DNA of 31,776 nt from Candidatus Pacearchaeota archaeon (GTDB taxonomy: Archaea > Nanoarchaeota > Nanoarchaeia > Pacearchaeales > GW2011-AR1), in NCBI GenBank assembly GCA_002686195.1, contig NZAS01000017.1, positions 1-31,776 on the forward strand, written 5' to 3'. The notes below the pieces were generated by a model. That model worked only from the letters and a program-made list of their open reading frames with translations, was not told the DNA's origin and did no database searches. Positions 23,363-31,776 of this stretch are shown here, in pieces; the stretch's first letter is position 1, and each line of letters opens with the position of its first letter. The position numbers and the translations under genes are program-made.

Positions 23363-24385
23363 ATGGCTGAAAAATTAGGTACAGGTCTTCAGGGCGAAAC
23401 TGAATCATCGGGATTTTCGTTTAGCCTTAGTGGGGTAGCAGTAGACGAAGAAGCCGCATTAGCAGCCGCTAGCGCTGCATTGCTTGCTGCCTTTGATGAA
23501 CCAACAGAAGAACAAACAGGGGCCGCGGCCGTAGCAATAGGCGCCTCAGCTGCGCTTGGGCCCGCGCTAGCGCTAGCGCTTCCGCTAGCATTTGATATAG
23601 ACACCCCAGAGATTGCCTTACCCGCTGCGCACGGCAGCCATGCTGAGTTTGAGGGAGATGCCGAAACTATAGCAACCTTTACAGCGGTAACAGAGGCAGC
23701 TGAAGAACAGGCTTCAATGGGTGACGCAGTATTTAACACGCTGGACCCGATTCTCAATGGCATTCCTGTTGGTGAAGACGGCTTAGTGTATAGCATTGCT
23801 GACGCTGCCATCTCCGCAGCTGGCATAACAGACAATGAAACAGTGCCGCCTATTCCGAATAATGGGACCCCGCCGATTGTACCCACGATAGCAAGAATGC
23901 AATTATTCGAAGAGATAGCATATGGCTTCCGTCGATCTGGCATGGCTGCAGGAGCGTCGGATCCCGAAGCGCCAGGAAAAATACTCGCGGCTTACATATC
24001 TCTGGCGGTTGAAAAATTTGTGAGAAGAGCGATTATCAAGGTATCGTTACCAGATGACAATTACATCAAACTGCTATCGAAATTAACGGAATTTGGTTCT
24101 GGTACTGCAAAGGTTTCAAATAGTGCATCTGTATTGGCCGCCGAGGTTGTGCCAGCTGATCCCAGTGTTGCCCCCTACGTGGGCTCTTACGCATTTGATC
24201 CAGCCGATCTAATGCTTGGGGTGGATGTTGTTCCATTACTAAATTTTTATGGTGGAATAGGAAGACTGAAGGACTACGGCGATAATTTTGAGCATCCAGA
24301 CTACGTAGCCGACGGCGCTGAGGCTAAGATGGTAAACATGGATTCTGTCTTAATGATGTTAGAAAATGGAATAAACTTCGTCTAG
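23363..24385 (+). CDS. Ala-rich putative structural protein
   Basis: A 340-residue protein with GGAGAA before the ATG. Residues about 25-85 are Ala/Leu-rich with a hydrophobic run (GPALALALPLAF), followed by an acidic linker, PPIPNNGTPP, then a mixed C-terminal part ending with LNFYGGIGRLKDYGDNF. No recognised domain. The Ala-Leu run comes from repeated GCG CTA codons that form a 16-base palindrome. Lying between the spike and gp25-like genes, it may be a baseplate or hub component. Not identified further. Confidence 0.65.
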   Translation: MAEKLGTGLQGETESSGFSFSLSGVAVDEEAALAAASAALLAAFDEPTEEQTGAAAVAIGASAALGPALALALPLAFDIDTPEIALPAAHGSHAEFEGDAETIATFTAVTEAAEEQASMGDAVFNTLDPILNGIPVGEDGLVYSIADAAISAAGITDNETVPPIPNNGTPPIVPTIARMQLFEEIAYGFRRSGMAAGASDPEAPGKILAAYISLAVEKFVRRAIIKVSLPDDNYIKLLSKLTEFGSGTAKVSNSASVLAAEVVPADPSVAPYVGSYAFDPADLMLGVDVVPLLNFYGGIGRLKDYGDNFEHPDYVADGAEAKMVNMDSVLMMLENGINFV

Positions 24386-24429
24386 CGTGGTGAATTTATT
24401 GAAGTTGATAATTAACCTCAGGTGGTCGT

Positions 24430-24927
24430 ATGGCGTTGGTTAAATTAGGCGATAAGAAAGTTTACTCTTTTAAGTCTGCCGGTGAGCAGACAGAAGAGCG
24501 CGCTCTTCAAAAGAAGTCATTTAAAAGGAACATTCCTTTTGGAATTAAAACTCCAGTAGCGCTATCCAGCGAGGGAACCGAATTCATTAAAATGAATTAC
24601 ACTATGGCTGATCAAGTGGGAGACAATTTTAAAAATATGATTCTCACGAACCATGGCGAGAGGTTGGGGTTCCCTGACTTTGGCGCAAATTTAATGGAGC
24701 TTGCGTTTGAGCTTCAGTCAGAAGCTGGTCAAACGGAAGCAATAAATAGGATAAGCTTGGCCGTTGGGAAGTATATGCCCTACCTAATCCCATCGACATT
24801 TGAACCCATCACAGAGTATTTTGACAATAAAACTGTCGCAAAAGTCGGTGTTAGAATCACCTATAGCGTCCCAAAATTGAGTGTGAAGGATAAAGTGCTC
24901 GAAGTAATAATCTATAGCGCGAGTTGA
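24430..24927 (+). CDS. 25: gp25-like baseplate wedge subunit (gpW-like)
   Basis: A 165-residue protein (T4 gp25 is 132) with NMILTNHGERLGFPDFGANLMELAFE at about 69-94, the GPW/gp25 family signature (L-x-T-x-x-G-E-R-x-x-x-P-x-F-G). gp25 joins the wedge to the tail sheath and starts sheath polymerisation. CAGGTGG lies four bases before the ATG. Its TGA overlaps a TTG in the gp6-like frame, so the genes are coupled. The first 60 residues are an N-terminal extension relative to T4. Confidence 0.9.
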   Translation: MALVKLGDKKVYSFKSAGEQTEERALQKKSFKRNIPFGIKTPVALSSEGTEFIKMNYTMADQVGDNFKNMILTNHGERLGFPDFGANLMELAFELQSEAGQTEAINRISLAVGKYMPYLIPSTFEPITEYFDNKTVAKVGVRITYSVPKLSVKDKVLEVIIYSAS

Positions 24928-24929
24928 CA

Positions 24930-26774
24930 ATGGCATCAGATATTAAAAAAGAATTAAAAAAAGAACTACAACGAAGTTACCTTGCGAAAGATTTCAATTC
25001 TTTTCGAACAGAGCTGCTGACCCATGCAAGGGTCTATTTTCCCGATCGTATAAGGGATTTTACCGAAGCGAGCCTTGGAGGTCTCTTGCTTGATATGGCT
25101 GCATTTGTTGGTGATTCAATGGCATTTTATTTGGACCATCAATTTAATGAGTTAAATTGGGCCACTGCCATTGAGAGCAAGAATGTTCAGAAGCACCTTA
25201 AAAATGCGGGGGTGAAAGTTCGCGGTGCAGCGCCCTCTGTTTGTGAAGTCACATTTTATTTTGAGATACCAGCGGAGCTTGTAGGTACAGAATACGAGCC
25301 ATCTCCGTCATTACTCCCAAAAGTTGGACAAGGAACGAAGCTCGCTTCGGCAAAGGGCATCCCGTTTTCTCTAGTTGAAGATTTAGATTTCACTGAAAAA
25401 GACTATCTTGGAAACTATATGTACGATGCAGTCCTCGTTGAGACCGATGACTCTGGAAACCCTTCGAGCTATGTCGTTACTCGCATAGGGATTTGCTTGT
25501 CAGGGGAAGAGAAGACAGAGTCGATTAAAATTCCAGATGTTCACAAACCATTTAGAACTTTAACGCTGGCCGCTGAAAACATAACAGAGATAATCAGTGT
25601 CAAAGACACAGAGGAAAACTCATATTATGAAGTAAACAATTTAACTCAAGACACAGTCTTTGAGGTTGTTACAAACACGACTGAGGACGCTGACCAAGTT
25701 CCGAATAATATTGAGATAATTCCCGCACCGTATCGTTTTACCACGACATATGGTTACAATACGAAATTAACAAAATTACGCTTCGGCGGCGGAGACGCTA
25801 CTTCGTTAGACAACGATATTGTTCCAGATCCTGCCGAACTAGCTTTACCGTTGTATGGTAAAAAGACTTTTAGCAAATTTACCATTGACCCCAATTCACT
25901 GCTTCAAACGCACACTTTGGGGATTGCTCCAAAAAACACTACACTGAAAATAACATATCGCCACGGAGGAGGCTTAAACCATAATGTTGCTGCTGCAACA
26001 ATAAAAACTGTCGATACGTTAATTTTAACTTTTGGGAACAATGCCACCGCATCAAGTGCTGCTAGCGTCCGCGCATCTGTTGATGTGTTAAACGATAATC
26101 CGGCTAGCGGCGCAGATAATGCCCCGTCACTTGAGGAGTTACGAACTCAAATCCCTGCCTCACGCCAGGCGCAGAACAGAATTATCACAAAGGAAGATTT
26201 AGTTGCGAGAATATACACTTTACCCAATAAATTTGGGCGAGTGTATCGAGTGGGTATTAGACCGAACCCAATCAATTCATTAGCTTCGCAAATTTTCGTG
26301 GTGTCCAGAGATAAAGATAAAAAATTGGGAATGACACCTGACACTTTAAAGAAGAACCTTCGAAAATATCTAAATGAATTTCGAGCCGTTAGCGATGCAT
26401 TCGATATTTTGGACGCAAGGATTGTTAATTTTGCAATAAGCTTAGAAATAGTAGCGCATCCGTCTTCAAATAAAACCCAGGTCGCGCAGACTTGTCTTAA
26501 GGCACTAGCAAAAATTCTGGACACAAAGAATTTCCAGATTGACATGCCAATAGCGCTATCAGATATTACAAATGTGGTGCTAAACACACAGGGAGTAATT
26601 TCGCTGGTGGATCTCAAAGTATCTAATATCACTGGCACCACTGAAGACAGGACGTACAGCGATGTGTCATTTAACGTTGACGCAAATACGTTTCAACAGA
26701 TGGTGATAGGTCCTGACGGATCGATTTTTGAATTGAAATATCCAGATAATGATATTCAGGTTTCTGTAAGGTAA
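24930..26774 (+). CDS. 6: gp6-like baseplate wedge protein (gpJ-like)
   Basis: About 614 residues from the ATG at 24930 (a TTG at 24924 is upstream in frame but less likely); T4 gp6 is 660. The N terminus DIKKELKKELQRSYLAKDFNSFRTELL...YFPDRIRDF followed by SLGGLLLDMAAFVGDSMAFYLDHQFNE is the typical gp6/gpJ start. The C-terminal part has RIITKEDLVARIYTLPNKFGRVYR and VSRDKDK, the baseplate J-type domain. It forms the wedge ring with the gp25- and gp7-like proteins. Assignment by motif and by gene order. Confidence 0.88.
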   Translation: MASDIKKELKKELQRSYLAKDFNSFRTELLTHARVYFPDRIRDFTEASLGGLLLDMAAFVGDSMAFYLDHQFNELNWATAIESKNVQKHLKNAGVKVRGAAPSVCEVTFYFEIPAELVGTEYEPSPSLLPKVGQGTKLASAKGIPFSLVEDLDFTEKDYLGNYMYDAVLVETDDSGNPSSYVVTRIGICLSGEEKTESIKIPDVHKPFRTLTLAAENITEIISVKDTEENSYYEVNNLTQDTVFEVVTNTTEDADQVPNNIEIIPAPYRFTTTYGYNTKLTKLRFGGGDATSLDNDIVPDPAELALPLYGKKTFSKFTIDPNSLLQTHTLGIAPKNTTLKITYRHGGGLNHNVAAATIKTVDTLILTFGNNATASSAASVRASVDVLNDNPASGADNAPSLEELRTQIPASRQAQNRIITKEDLVARIYTLPNKFGRVYRVGIRPNPINSLASQIFVVSRDKDKKLGMTPDTLKKNLRKYLNEFRAVSDAFDILDARIVNFAISLEIVAHPSSNKTQVAQTCLKALAKILDTKNFQIDMPIALSDITNVVLNTQGVISLVDLKVSNITGTTEDRTYSDVSFNVDANTFQQMVIGPDGSIFELKYPDNDIQVSVR

Positions 26775-26783
26775 TTTTTTAGC

Positions 26784-28337
26784 ATGTTTTATATTTTGAC
26801 GTCCAGTGCAGACACGTACATAACAAACAAGATCATTGATAATAGTTTTAAAGCAGAAGACACAAATGTTGGTCGAGCTGCCACACTGGATCTTTTTAAG
26901 CTGTATGACGAGTCAGTCTATATTTCTGGATCAACTCGAATTACTTCATCCGTTGATGAAATCTCTCGATTGCTTGTGAAATTTAATTATGACACCTTGG
27001 TGACATTAGCGAGCTCGTCTTTGGATTTCACCCACAGCAGCTTCAAGGCAAAGTTAGAATTAACAGAGATTGAAACCGGTGCACCAGTCCCTAGAAACTT
27101 TTGGGTTGTTGCGCATCCCCTTGCTCAAGCGTTCGATGAAGGCTCTGGACGCGACGTCAATCGCTTTCTTGACGTCGATGCCGCAAACTTTTTAACTGCG
27201 TCGTATTCTTCTTCAGGCAGCCCAGTCCTCTGGAACATATCTGGCTCGGGCCGACCTGGGCCTGTCGGATCAGGTGGGATTGACTATATTACAACAGGAA
27301 CGTTGGGATCTACAAAGGTAGACTATGGCGCGCCACAATATTTCAGCGATGGACCAGGAAAAATTTCGGTCGATGTGACAAAAGTACTTTCATCGTCATT
27401 GGCTGGTGATTTACCAAATTATGGATTTAGAATTTCATTTAGCGGATCATATGAAACAGATACAAAGACTAGGTTCGCCAAGCGATTCGCCGCTCGCCAT
27501 GTTCGAAACAAATTGTTAGCGCCCCGAATTCTGGTCACATGGGATAATACTATAAAAGATAGTCACAAAAGCTTTGTATTTAATTCGTCTGCTAGTTTAT
27601 TCTTGAAAAACACTCTTGGTGGCACAGCTAAAAATATTAGATCAGGCACCGCCGAGACAGAATTAACGGGCCAAAATTGCATACTATTAACGCTCATCAG
27701 CGGCTCAGGTGCAACAGCTACTTCTATTTACGTAACCGGATCTCAGCACACGGGCTCAGCCACAGGAGCTGGAATGACAGGCGTATACTCAGCTTCCTTT
27801 GCACTCGATAGATTTAATAGCACGTTTTTTAAGACATTAAAAAGCAGAGATGACTTAAAATTAACTGAGATCTGGTCTTCAATAGATAGGACGATTGGGT
27901 ATCTAACGAGCTCGATCACTGTTAAGAAATATACAGTTGGTTCAGATAACTTCGTTAATCGAGATTTGGTATTTTCTGCCTTGAATGTACAGCCAGAATA
28001 TAAACAATATTCAAGAGCAAAAATTCGCGTATTCATAGAAGACATTGATGCTGGGCTGAAAGCGAAGTCTTATAAGCTCCCGCGAAAACTAGACACAGTT
28101 GTTGTTGATAAAGTGTATTACAGGATTAGGGACATAGAGACGAATACAATAGTTGTTCCGTTCGATGACACTACGAATTCTACGATGCTATCTGTTGATT
28201 CTGCTGGAATGTATATCGACTTAATGACAGCCGGCTTACCGTTAAACAGAAATTACACAATTGATTTATTAGTGAAAGATATGGGGGTTTCTGAGGTTAT
28301 AGAGCTCAATAACATTTCTTTCAGGATTACTTCTTAA
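26784..28337 (+). CDS. Beta-rich baseplate/tail protein, unknown
   Basis: A 517-residue protein, Ser/Thr/Gly-rich and predicted to be beta. The first 90 residues (SSADTYITN...NVGRAATLDLFKL..SRLLVKFNYD) resemble the DNRLRE/carbohydrate-module type of beta sandwich (start ADTYI, then N-x-G, then R-x-L-x-F), a tentative reading. The middle has GSGRPGPVGSGG; the end VFIEDIDAGLKAKSYKLPRKLD looks structural. Its TAA overlaps the next ATG (TAATG). Its place between gp6-like and the LamG protein suggests a virion surface component. Confidence 0.7.
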   Translation: MFYILTSSADTYITNKIIDNSFKAEDTNVGRAATLDLFKLYDESVYISGSTRITSSVDEISRLLVKFNYDTLVTLASSSLDFTHSSFKAKLELTEIETGAPVPRNFWVVAHPLAQAFDEGSGRDVNRFLDVDAANFLTASYSSSGSPVLWNISGSGRPGPVGSGGIDYITTGTLGSTKVDYGAPQYFSDGPGKISVDVTKVLSSSLAGDLPNYGFRISFSGSYETDTKTRFAKRFAARHVRNKLLAPRILVTWDNTIKDSHKSFVFNSSASLFLKNTLGGTAKNIRSGTAETELTGQNCILLTLISGSGATATSIYVTGSQHTGSATGAGMTGVYSASFALDRFNSTFFKTLKSRDDLKLTEIWSSIDRTIGYLTSSITVKKYTVGSDNFVNRDLVFSALNVQPEYKQYSRAKIRVFIEDIDAGLKAKSYKLPRKLDTVVVDKVYYRIRDIETNTIVVPFDDTTNSTMLSVDSAGMYIDLMTAGLPLNRNYTIDLLVKDMGVSEVIELNNISFRITS

Positions 28338-31300
28338 TGGCTACCAAGGGTCCCAAAATAAAGCGGGTTTTCGAAAACCAGCGTTTATTCACACCTAAGG
28401 TGATTCGACGATACACAAATTCTTCTGGTGTGTTAAAGAACCAAACAACAGCTGCGCTGTCTGGTGCTGCTCCCTCATCGACTACCGGCTCATTTCGATA
28501 TGACCCCCCAGGGTCGCCGCTTAAATCATCCCAACAATTGCCACTGGACTTTTCGAAATTTGAAAACCATACGTTTTTTGCTTCCGCAGAGTCGAATGTT
28601 AACATTGCATTTGAGAAGATAGTAAATCAGTTTCCTTTTGACGGCACTCGTGAAGAGTATGAAAATTTTTTAGATGACCTGACAGGGTTTGAAAAGTTTG
28701 TTTTGGATTCTTTCCCAAGTTATATGGGTTATCTAACCTTCACTTCCGCTCTTACACAGTCTGTAGAAATAAAAGATAGAGCCGGCGTTCTCTTTCCATC
28801 TCTTTCAAAGATCCGTTCAGCAAAGACGGTATTAAACCCCCTTGGGAACTCTTTCTCTGTGGGTTGTCGTCTTTTCTTACCTACGATTACGAATAACAAG
28901 CAAGTAATTTTTAGTCATATGAGCGATGCGGGAGTGGGCTATGCCGCGTTTTTAGATTCAGGTACATCATCTTCAGCAACGTTAAATTTCGCAGTTATTA
29001 GCGGATCGCAACACGTTTCTGCGTCTTATTCATTGGCCAAAGGCAAATTTCATTTTTTAAATTTTATATATGATCGAAGAGCCGCTAAGCGATACGCAAC
29101 TATAATGAGCGCATCAACCGAAGTCGCTAGATCGAAACGCTTTAAATTTGAATCTTTATCTACTGGTGGCGCCTCATTTTTTATTGCGACTGGCAGCGCT
29201 ATGCAACTGGGGTCATCTACATTTACACCTGCTGAAACATTTAGTGGTTCGTTAGATGAGTTTAGGGTTTTTTCCGTGGCCCGAAAGCCAGCAGACATAA
29301 ATTATTATGAGCAACGAACAATGTTCGCTAGAGATGATCTTAAATTATCATTTAGGTTTAACGAGCCGACGGGATCATACACAAACAACGACGTTTTATT
29401 AGACCATAGTGGAATGAGTCTGCACGCTCGTATTACGAATTTCGACAAAGCTATGCGAGCTGTTGACGAAGACAACGTACCGCCGATGTTGTTCGAGGCC
29501 TCTGTAAAGCATCCTGTTTTATTTCCGTCATATCCTGCTGTAATAACTCTTAATGAACAATTACTACTGACGGCTTCTGCGTACGATACTAATAACCCAA
29601 ATTTAATAACAAAGTTAATTCCAGAACACTATTTGGACGAAGCAGCCGCGACACAGGAGATTTCTTCTGATCCTGATGGCACTCTCATGGATGGGTTGTC
29701 AACCACTACTAGTGCAAACTATAGCATTCCCGGTGGCGCCAAGCTGGGTCAACCTCAGATAATTTCTTCTCTACTTTTTGTGTGGGCGAGAGAATTTGAT
29801 TTAATCAAGGTAATGATTGATCATGTCAGTAACCTTGTGTTTTCAGAATATGATAATGAAGAATCCATCGCTGATCAGCTTTTACCATCGCTCGCGCACC
29901 ACTATGGATTAGAGCTCCCAAGTCTGTTCAGAAATGCAAAGATGAATCAATTTTTTGCTGGCGAAGAAGTTGTCGATGGAAAAATAACTAAAAGCCTACA
30001 GTTCGTTCAAAACGAAATTTGGCGTCGCCTGTTGACGAATATTCGTGAGATCATAATTTCAAAGGGTACGAAGCACGCCATGAAGGCAGTTTTTCGAGCG
30101 TCTGGTATAGATCCAAACAGAATATTCCGATTTGTTGAATACGGCGGCACTACGACTCAAAGGTTGGGAACCGCGAGAGAGAAAGCAACAGAAGTATCTA
30201 CCTTATTAGATTTTTCAGGAAGTATGACAAATACTCCGTCTTCAGAAGATGTGCACGGCTTTTATAGCCAGAGACCTGCCCTCCAAAGCGTATTTTTATC
30301 TGCTTCTAGAGTTGAAAGGGGTGAGCCTGCAATATCTGGCCAATTTTTCAGTGGTTCAAGTAACGAGTCTCGAGACGGATTGCTCACATCTGGGAGCTGG
30401 ACTATAGAAGCTCGTGTGAAATTCCCCCTCACCAGAGACCTCACTTGGGATCAAAGCTTGTTTCGTTTCCACACGACTGCTTCGACAGGAACCCCTGCCG
30501 ACGACAATCCGCACCGTGTGTTATTGAATCTTGTAGCTACTCCCCCAACATCTCGAGCAGTCTATGCAGACAAAGAGGGGGAGAAACTTACGCTATATTG
30601 CCGGCCAGGCTTTAATTCAAGTGCACCGCTGCTAGCTCTGCCACTTACTGGAGCAGACATTTTTGATGGTAAGACGTGGTACATTTCTTGTGGTCGAAAG
30701 CGCTCTGAAACTATCGGTTCTTATGTGACATCCAGCTACTTCTTACGTGCCGCAAGACAAGCATATGGCGACGTAGCAGAGTATTATACAACATCGTCGT
30801 ACTTCGCAGAAAACGATTATTCAGACCAACCAGGCGAAAATTTATTTCAACTTACATCGTCATTAGGCGGTCAGACTTTGAACGCTAGCGGCACATTTCT
30901 AGCGGTTGGTACGCAATACATCCACACGGGCTCTGGCTTGCATCAATTAAATGATAATAACATAACCAACACCGCAAGAACGTCTCGCTTTGATGGTCTG
31001 TGGGGGCACTGTCGTTTTTGGTCGAGAGCTCTGGATGATGATGTGGCCAAAGAACATGTATTGAACTTCAAGTCTCTTGGGGTAAAAAATCCCCTGGTGA
31101 ACTTTGGTTTCTCCACGGATGTATCTGGATCGTATGAGAAGCTTCGTCTTGACATATCAACTGATCAACCTGCGACAGAGAGTAACTCGACAGGAGGCTT
31201 GTCTTTAACAGATTTTTCCCAAAACTTCAATCCTGTTTCAGAGGGGGGGGATGGTAGCGGCGCTTCTTTACAGGGATTTGAAACTGAAAAGCGGATCATA

Positions 31301-31776
31301 AAACCAGAACGTTTTGACTTTAGTTTCTTGTCTCCAAATTATGATGAAATGCCAGAGCAAAACAAGGTTCGAGTTGCGGGGTTCACCCAAGGAAAGAATC
31401 TTTTTGAAATCGGTGGTAACCCCGCGCCAGTTTATGAAATCGTTAAGTCTGCTGAGCCAGTTGACGATACTAGATTTATGATCGAGTTTTCAATGATGCA
31501 AGCGCTCGATAAAGACATAATGAATATATTCGCAACGCTAGACGCTCTCGACCTCGCGATCGGTGCTCCGGAATTAATGTTCGCTGAAGAGTATCCAGAC
31601 CTTGCTAGAATGAGAGAAATATATTTCAATCGTTTAACGGAGAAGATTAATTACAAAAAGCTATTTGATTTTTTCAGGTGGCTTGATGATTCATTTGATG
31701 TGATCCTCGAAAGCCTGATTCCCAGGAAAACAAATTATTTAGGGTTTAATTTCATAATTGAAGGTCACGGACTAGA
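28337..31776 (+). CDS. LamG-containing baseplate protein with gpI/gp7-like segment, 3' partial
   Basis: The frame is open for 1146 codons to the window end without a stop. Residues about 125-330 form a LamG/concanavalin-type sandwich (starts SYMGYLTFTSA, ends LDEFRVFSVARKPADINYY). At about 478-605 is a helical segment ending RRLLTNIREIIISKGTKHAMKAVFRASGI then FRFVEYGG; this R-R-L...K-G-T...A-x-x-G pattern is that of P2 gpI-type tail proteins, the simple-tail relatives of T4 gp7. A second LamG lies at about 680-912 (GSWTIEARVKFPL to HCRFWSRALDD). The end (DFFRWLDDSFDVILESLIPRKTNYLGFNFIIEGHGL) is a common tail of large phage structural proteins. A G8 run lies at 31243-31250. Confidence 0.75.
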   Translation, partial: MATKGPKIKRVFENQRLFTPKVIRRYTNSSGVLKNQTTAALSGAAPSSTTGSFRYDPPGSPLKSSQQLPLDFSKFENHTFFASAESNVNIAFEKIVNQFPFDGTREEYENFLDDLTGFEKFVLDSFPSYMGYLTFTSALTQSVEIKDRAGVLFPSLSKIRSAKTVLNPLGNSFSVGCRLFLPTITNNKQVIFSHMSDAGVGYAAFLDSGTSSSATLNFAVISGSQHVSASYSLAKGKFHFLNFIYDRRAAKRYATIMSASTEVARSKRFKFESLSTGGASFFIATGSAMQLGSSTFTPAETFSGSLDEFRVFSVARKPADINYYEQRTMFARDDLKLSFRFNEPTGSYTNNDVLLDHSGMSLHARITNFDKAMRAVDEDNVPPMLFEASVKHPVLFPSYPAVITLNEQLLLTASAYDTNNPNLITKLIPEHYLDEAAATQEISSDPDGTLMDGLSTTTSANYSIPGGAKLGQPQIISSLLFVWAREFDLIKVMIDHVSNLVFSEYDNEESIADQLLPSLAHHYGLELPSLFRNAKMNQFFAGEEVVDGKITKSLQFVQNEIWRRLLTNIREIIISKGTKHAMKAVFRASGIDPNRIFRFVEYGGTTTQRLGTAREKATEVSTLLDFSGSMTNTPSSEDVHGFYSQRPALQSVFLSASRVERGEPAISGQFFSGSSNESRDGLLTSGSWTIEARVKFPLTRDLTWDQSLFRFHTTASTGTPADDNPHRVLLNLVATPPTSRAVYADKEGEKLTLYCRPGFNSSAPLLALPLTGADIFDGKTWYISCGRKRSETIGSYVTSSYFLRAARQAYGDVAEYYTTSSYFAENDYSDQPGENLFQLTSSLGGQTLNASGTFLAVGTQYIHTGSGLHQLNDNNITNTARTSRFDGLWGHCRFWSRALDDDVAKEHVLNFKSLGVKNPLVNFGFSTDVSGSYEKLRLDISTDQPATESNSTGGLSLTDFSQNFNPVSEGGDGSGASLQGFETEKRIIKPERFDFSFLSPNYDEMPEQNKVRVAGFTQGKNLFEIGGNPAPVYEIVKSAEPVDDTRFMIEFSMMQALDKDIMNIFATLDALDLAIGAPELMFAEEYPDLARMREIYFNRLTEKINYKKLFDFFRWLDDSFDVILESLIPRKTNYLGFNFIIEGHGL

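Noticed and set aside
23389..23943. Minus-strand Ala/Ser-rich frame of 184 codons.
   Set aside because: A mirror of the Ala-rich sense protein; GC-rich Ala codons produce open antisense frames.

Overview
The window is a stretch of a large tailed-phage genome. It suggests a T4-related contractile-tailed myovirus, probably environmental or marine, rather than a bacterial chromosome. The evidence is a gp55-like late sigma factor, a gp25-like and a gp6-like baseplate wedge protein, a probable OB-fold tail spike and large LamG-bearing baseplate proteins, all on the + strand with almost no gaps. No ribosomal, tRNA, integrase or host housekeeping genes were seen. The host cannot be named from the sequence. 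The combination of a T4-type core with a long surface-glycan cluster resembles what is known from some marine cyanophages such as P-SSM2.

Region 1 (1-16819) is a phage-borne glycan cluster. From left to right it holds: a GT4-GT2 fusion (5' end outside the window), a GT2, a GT11 alpha-1,2-fucosyltransferase, a GT-A enzyme, a GT6 (ABO/alpha-Gal family) transferase, two tandem paralogous GT4 enzymes, a decayed HAD-like remnant in the largest gap, an O-carbamoyltransferase, an HtrL/YibB-like protein, another GT-A enzyme, a radical SAM enzyme, a methyltransferase, a sulfotransferase, GDP-L-fucose synthase, a GDPD-like protein, an NDP-hexose 4,6-dehydratase and GDP-mannose 4,6-dehydratase. Genes mostly overlap by a few bases (ATGA, TAATG, TAGTG, GTGA junctions), which suggests translational coupling. 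GMD and fucose synthase supply GDP-L-fucose. The GT11 enzyme would transfer it in alpha-1,2 linkage, and the GT6 enzyme would add alpha-1,3-Gal or -GalNAc. This is the same logic as an ABO-type blood-group determinant. Sulfate, carbamoyl and possibly methyl groups may be added on top.

Region 2 (16820-21611) is mixed: a Cas4/RecB-like PD-(D/E)XK nuclease, two more GT4 enzymes, a small membrane protein, the gp55-like sigma factor and a small helical protein.

Region 3 (21611-31776) is a baseplate module in the order spike (gpV/gp5-like), Ala-rich protein, gp25 (gpW-like), gp6 (gpJ-like), beta-rich protein, and a very large LamG-containing protein with a gpI/gp7-like segment that runs out of the window. 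The order V-W-J-I is that of simple contractile tails such as P2, with two extra genes inserted.

Family assignments come from reading motifs by eye. No database search was run, so names of GT families and domains are recognitions, not computed matches.
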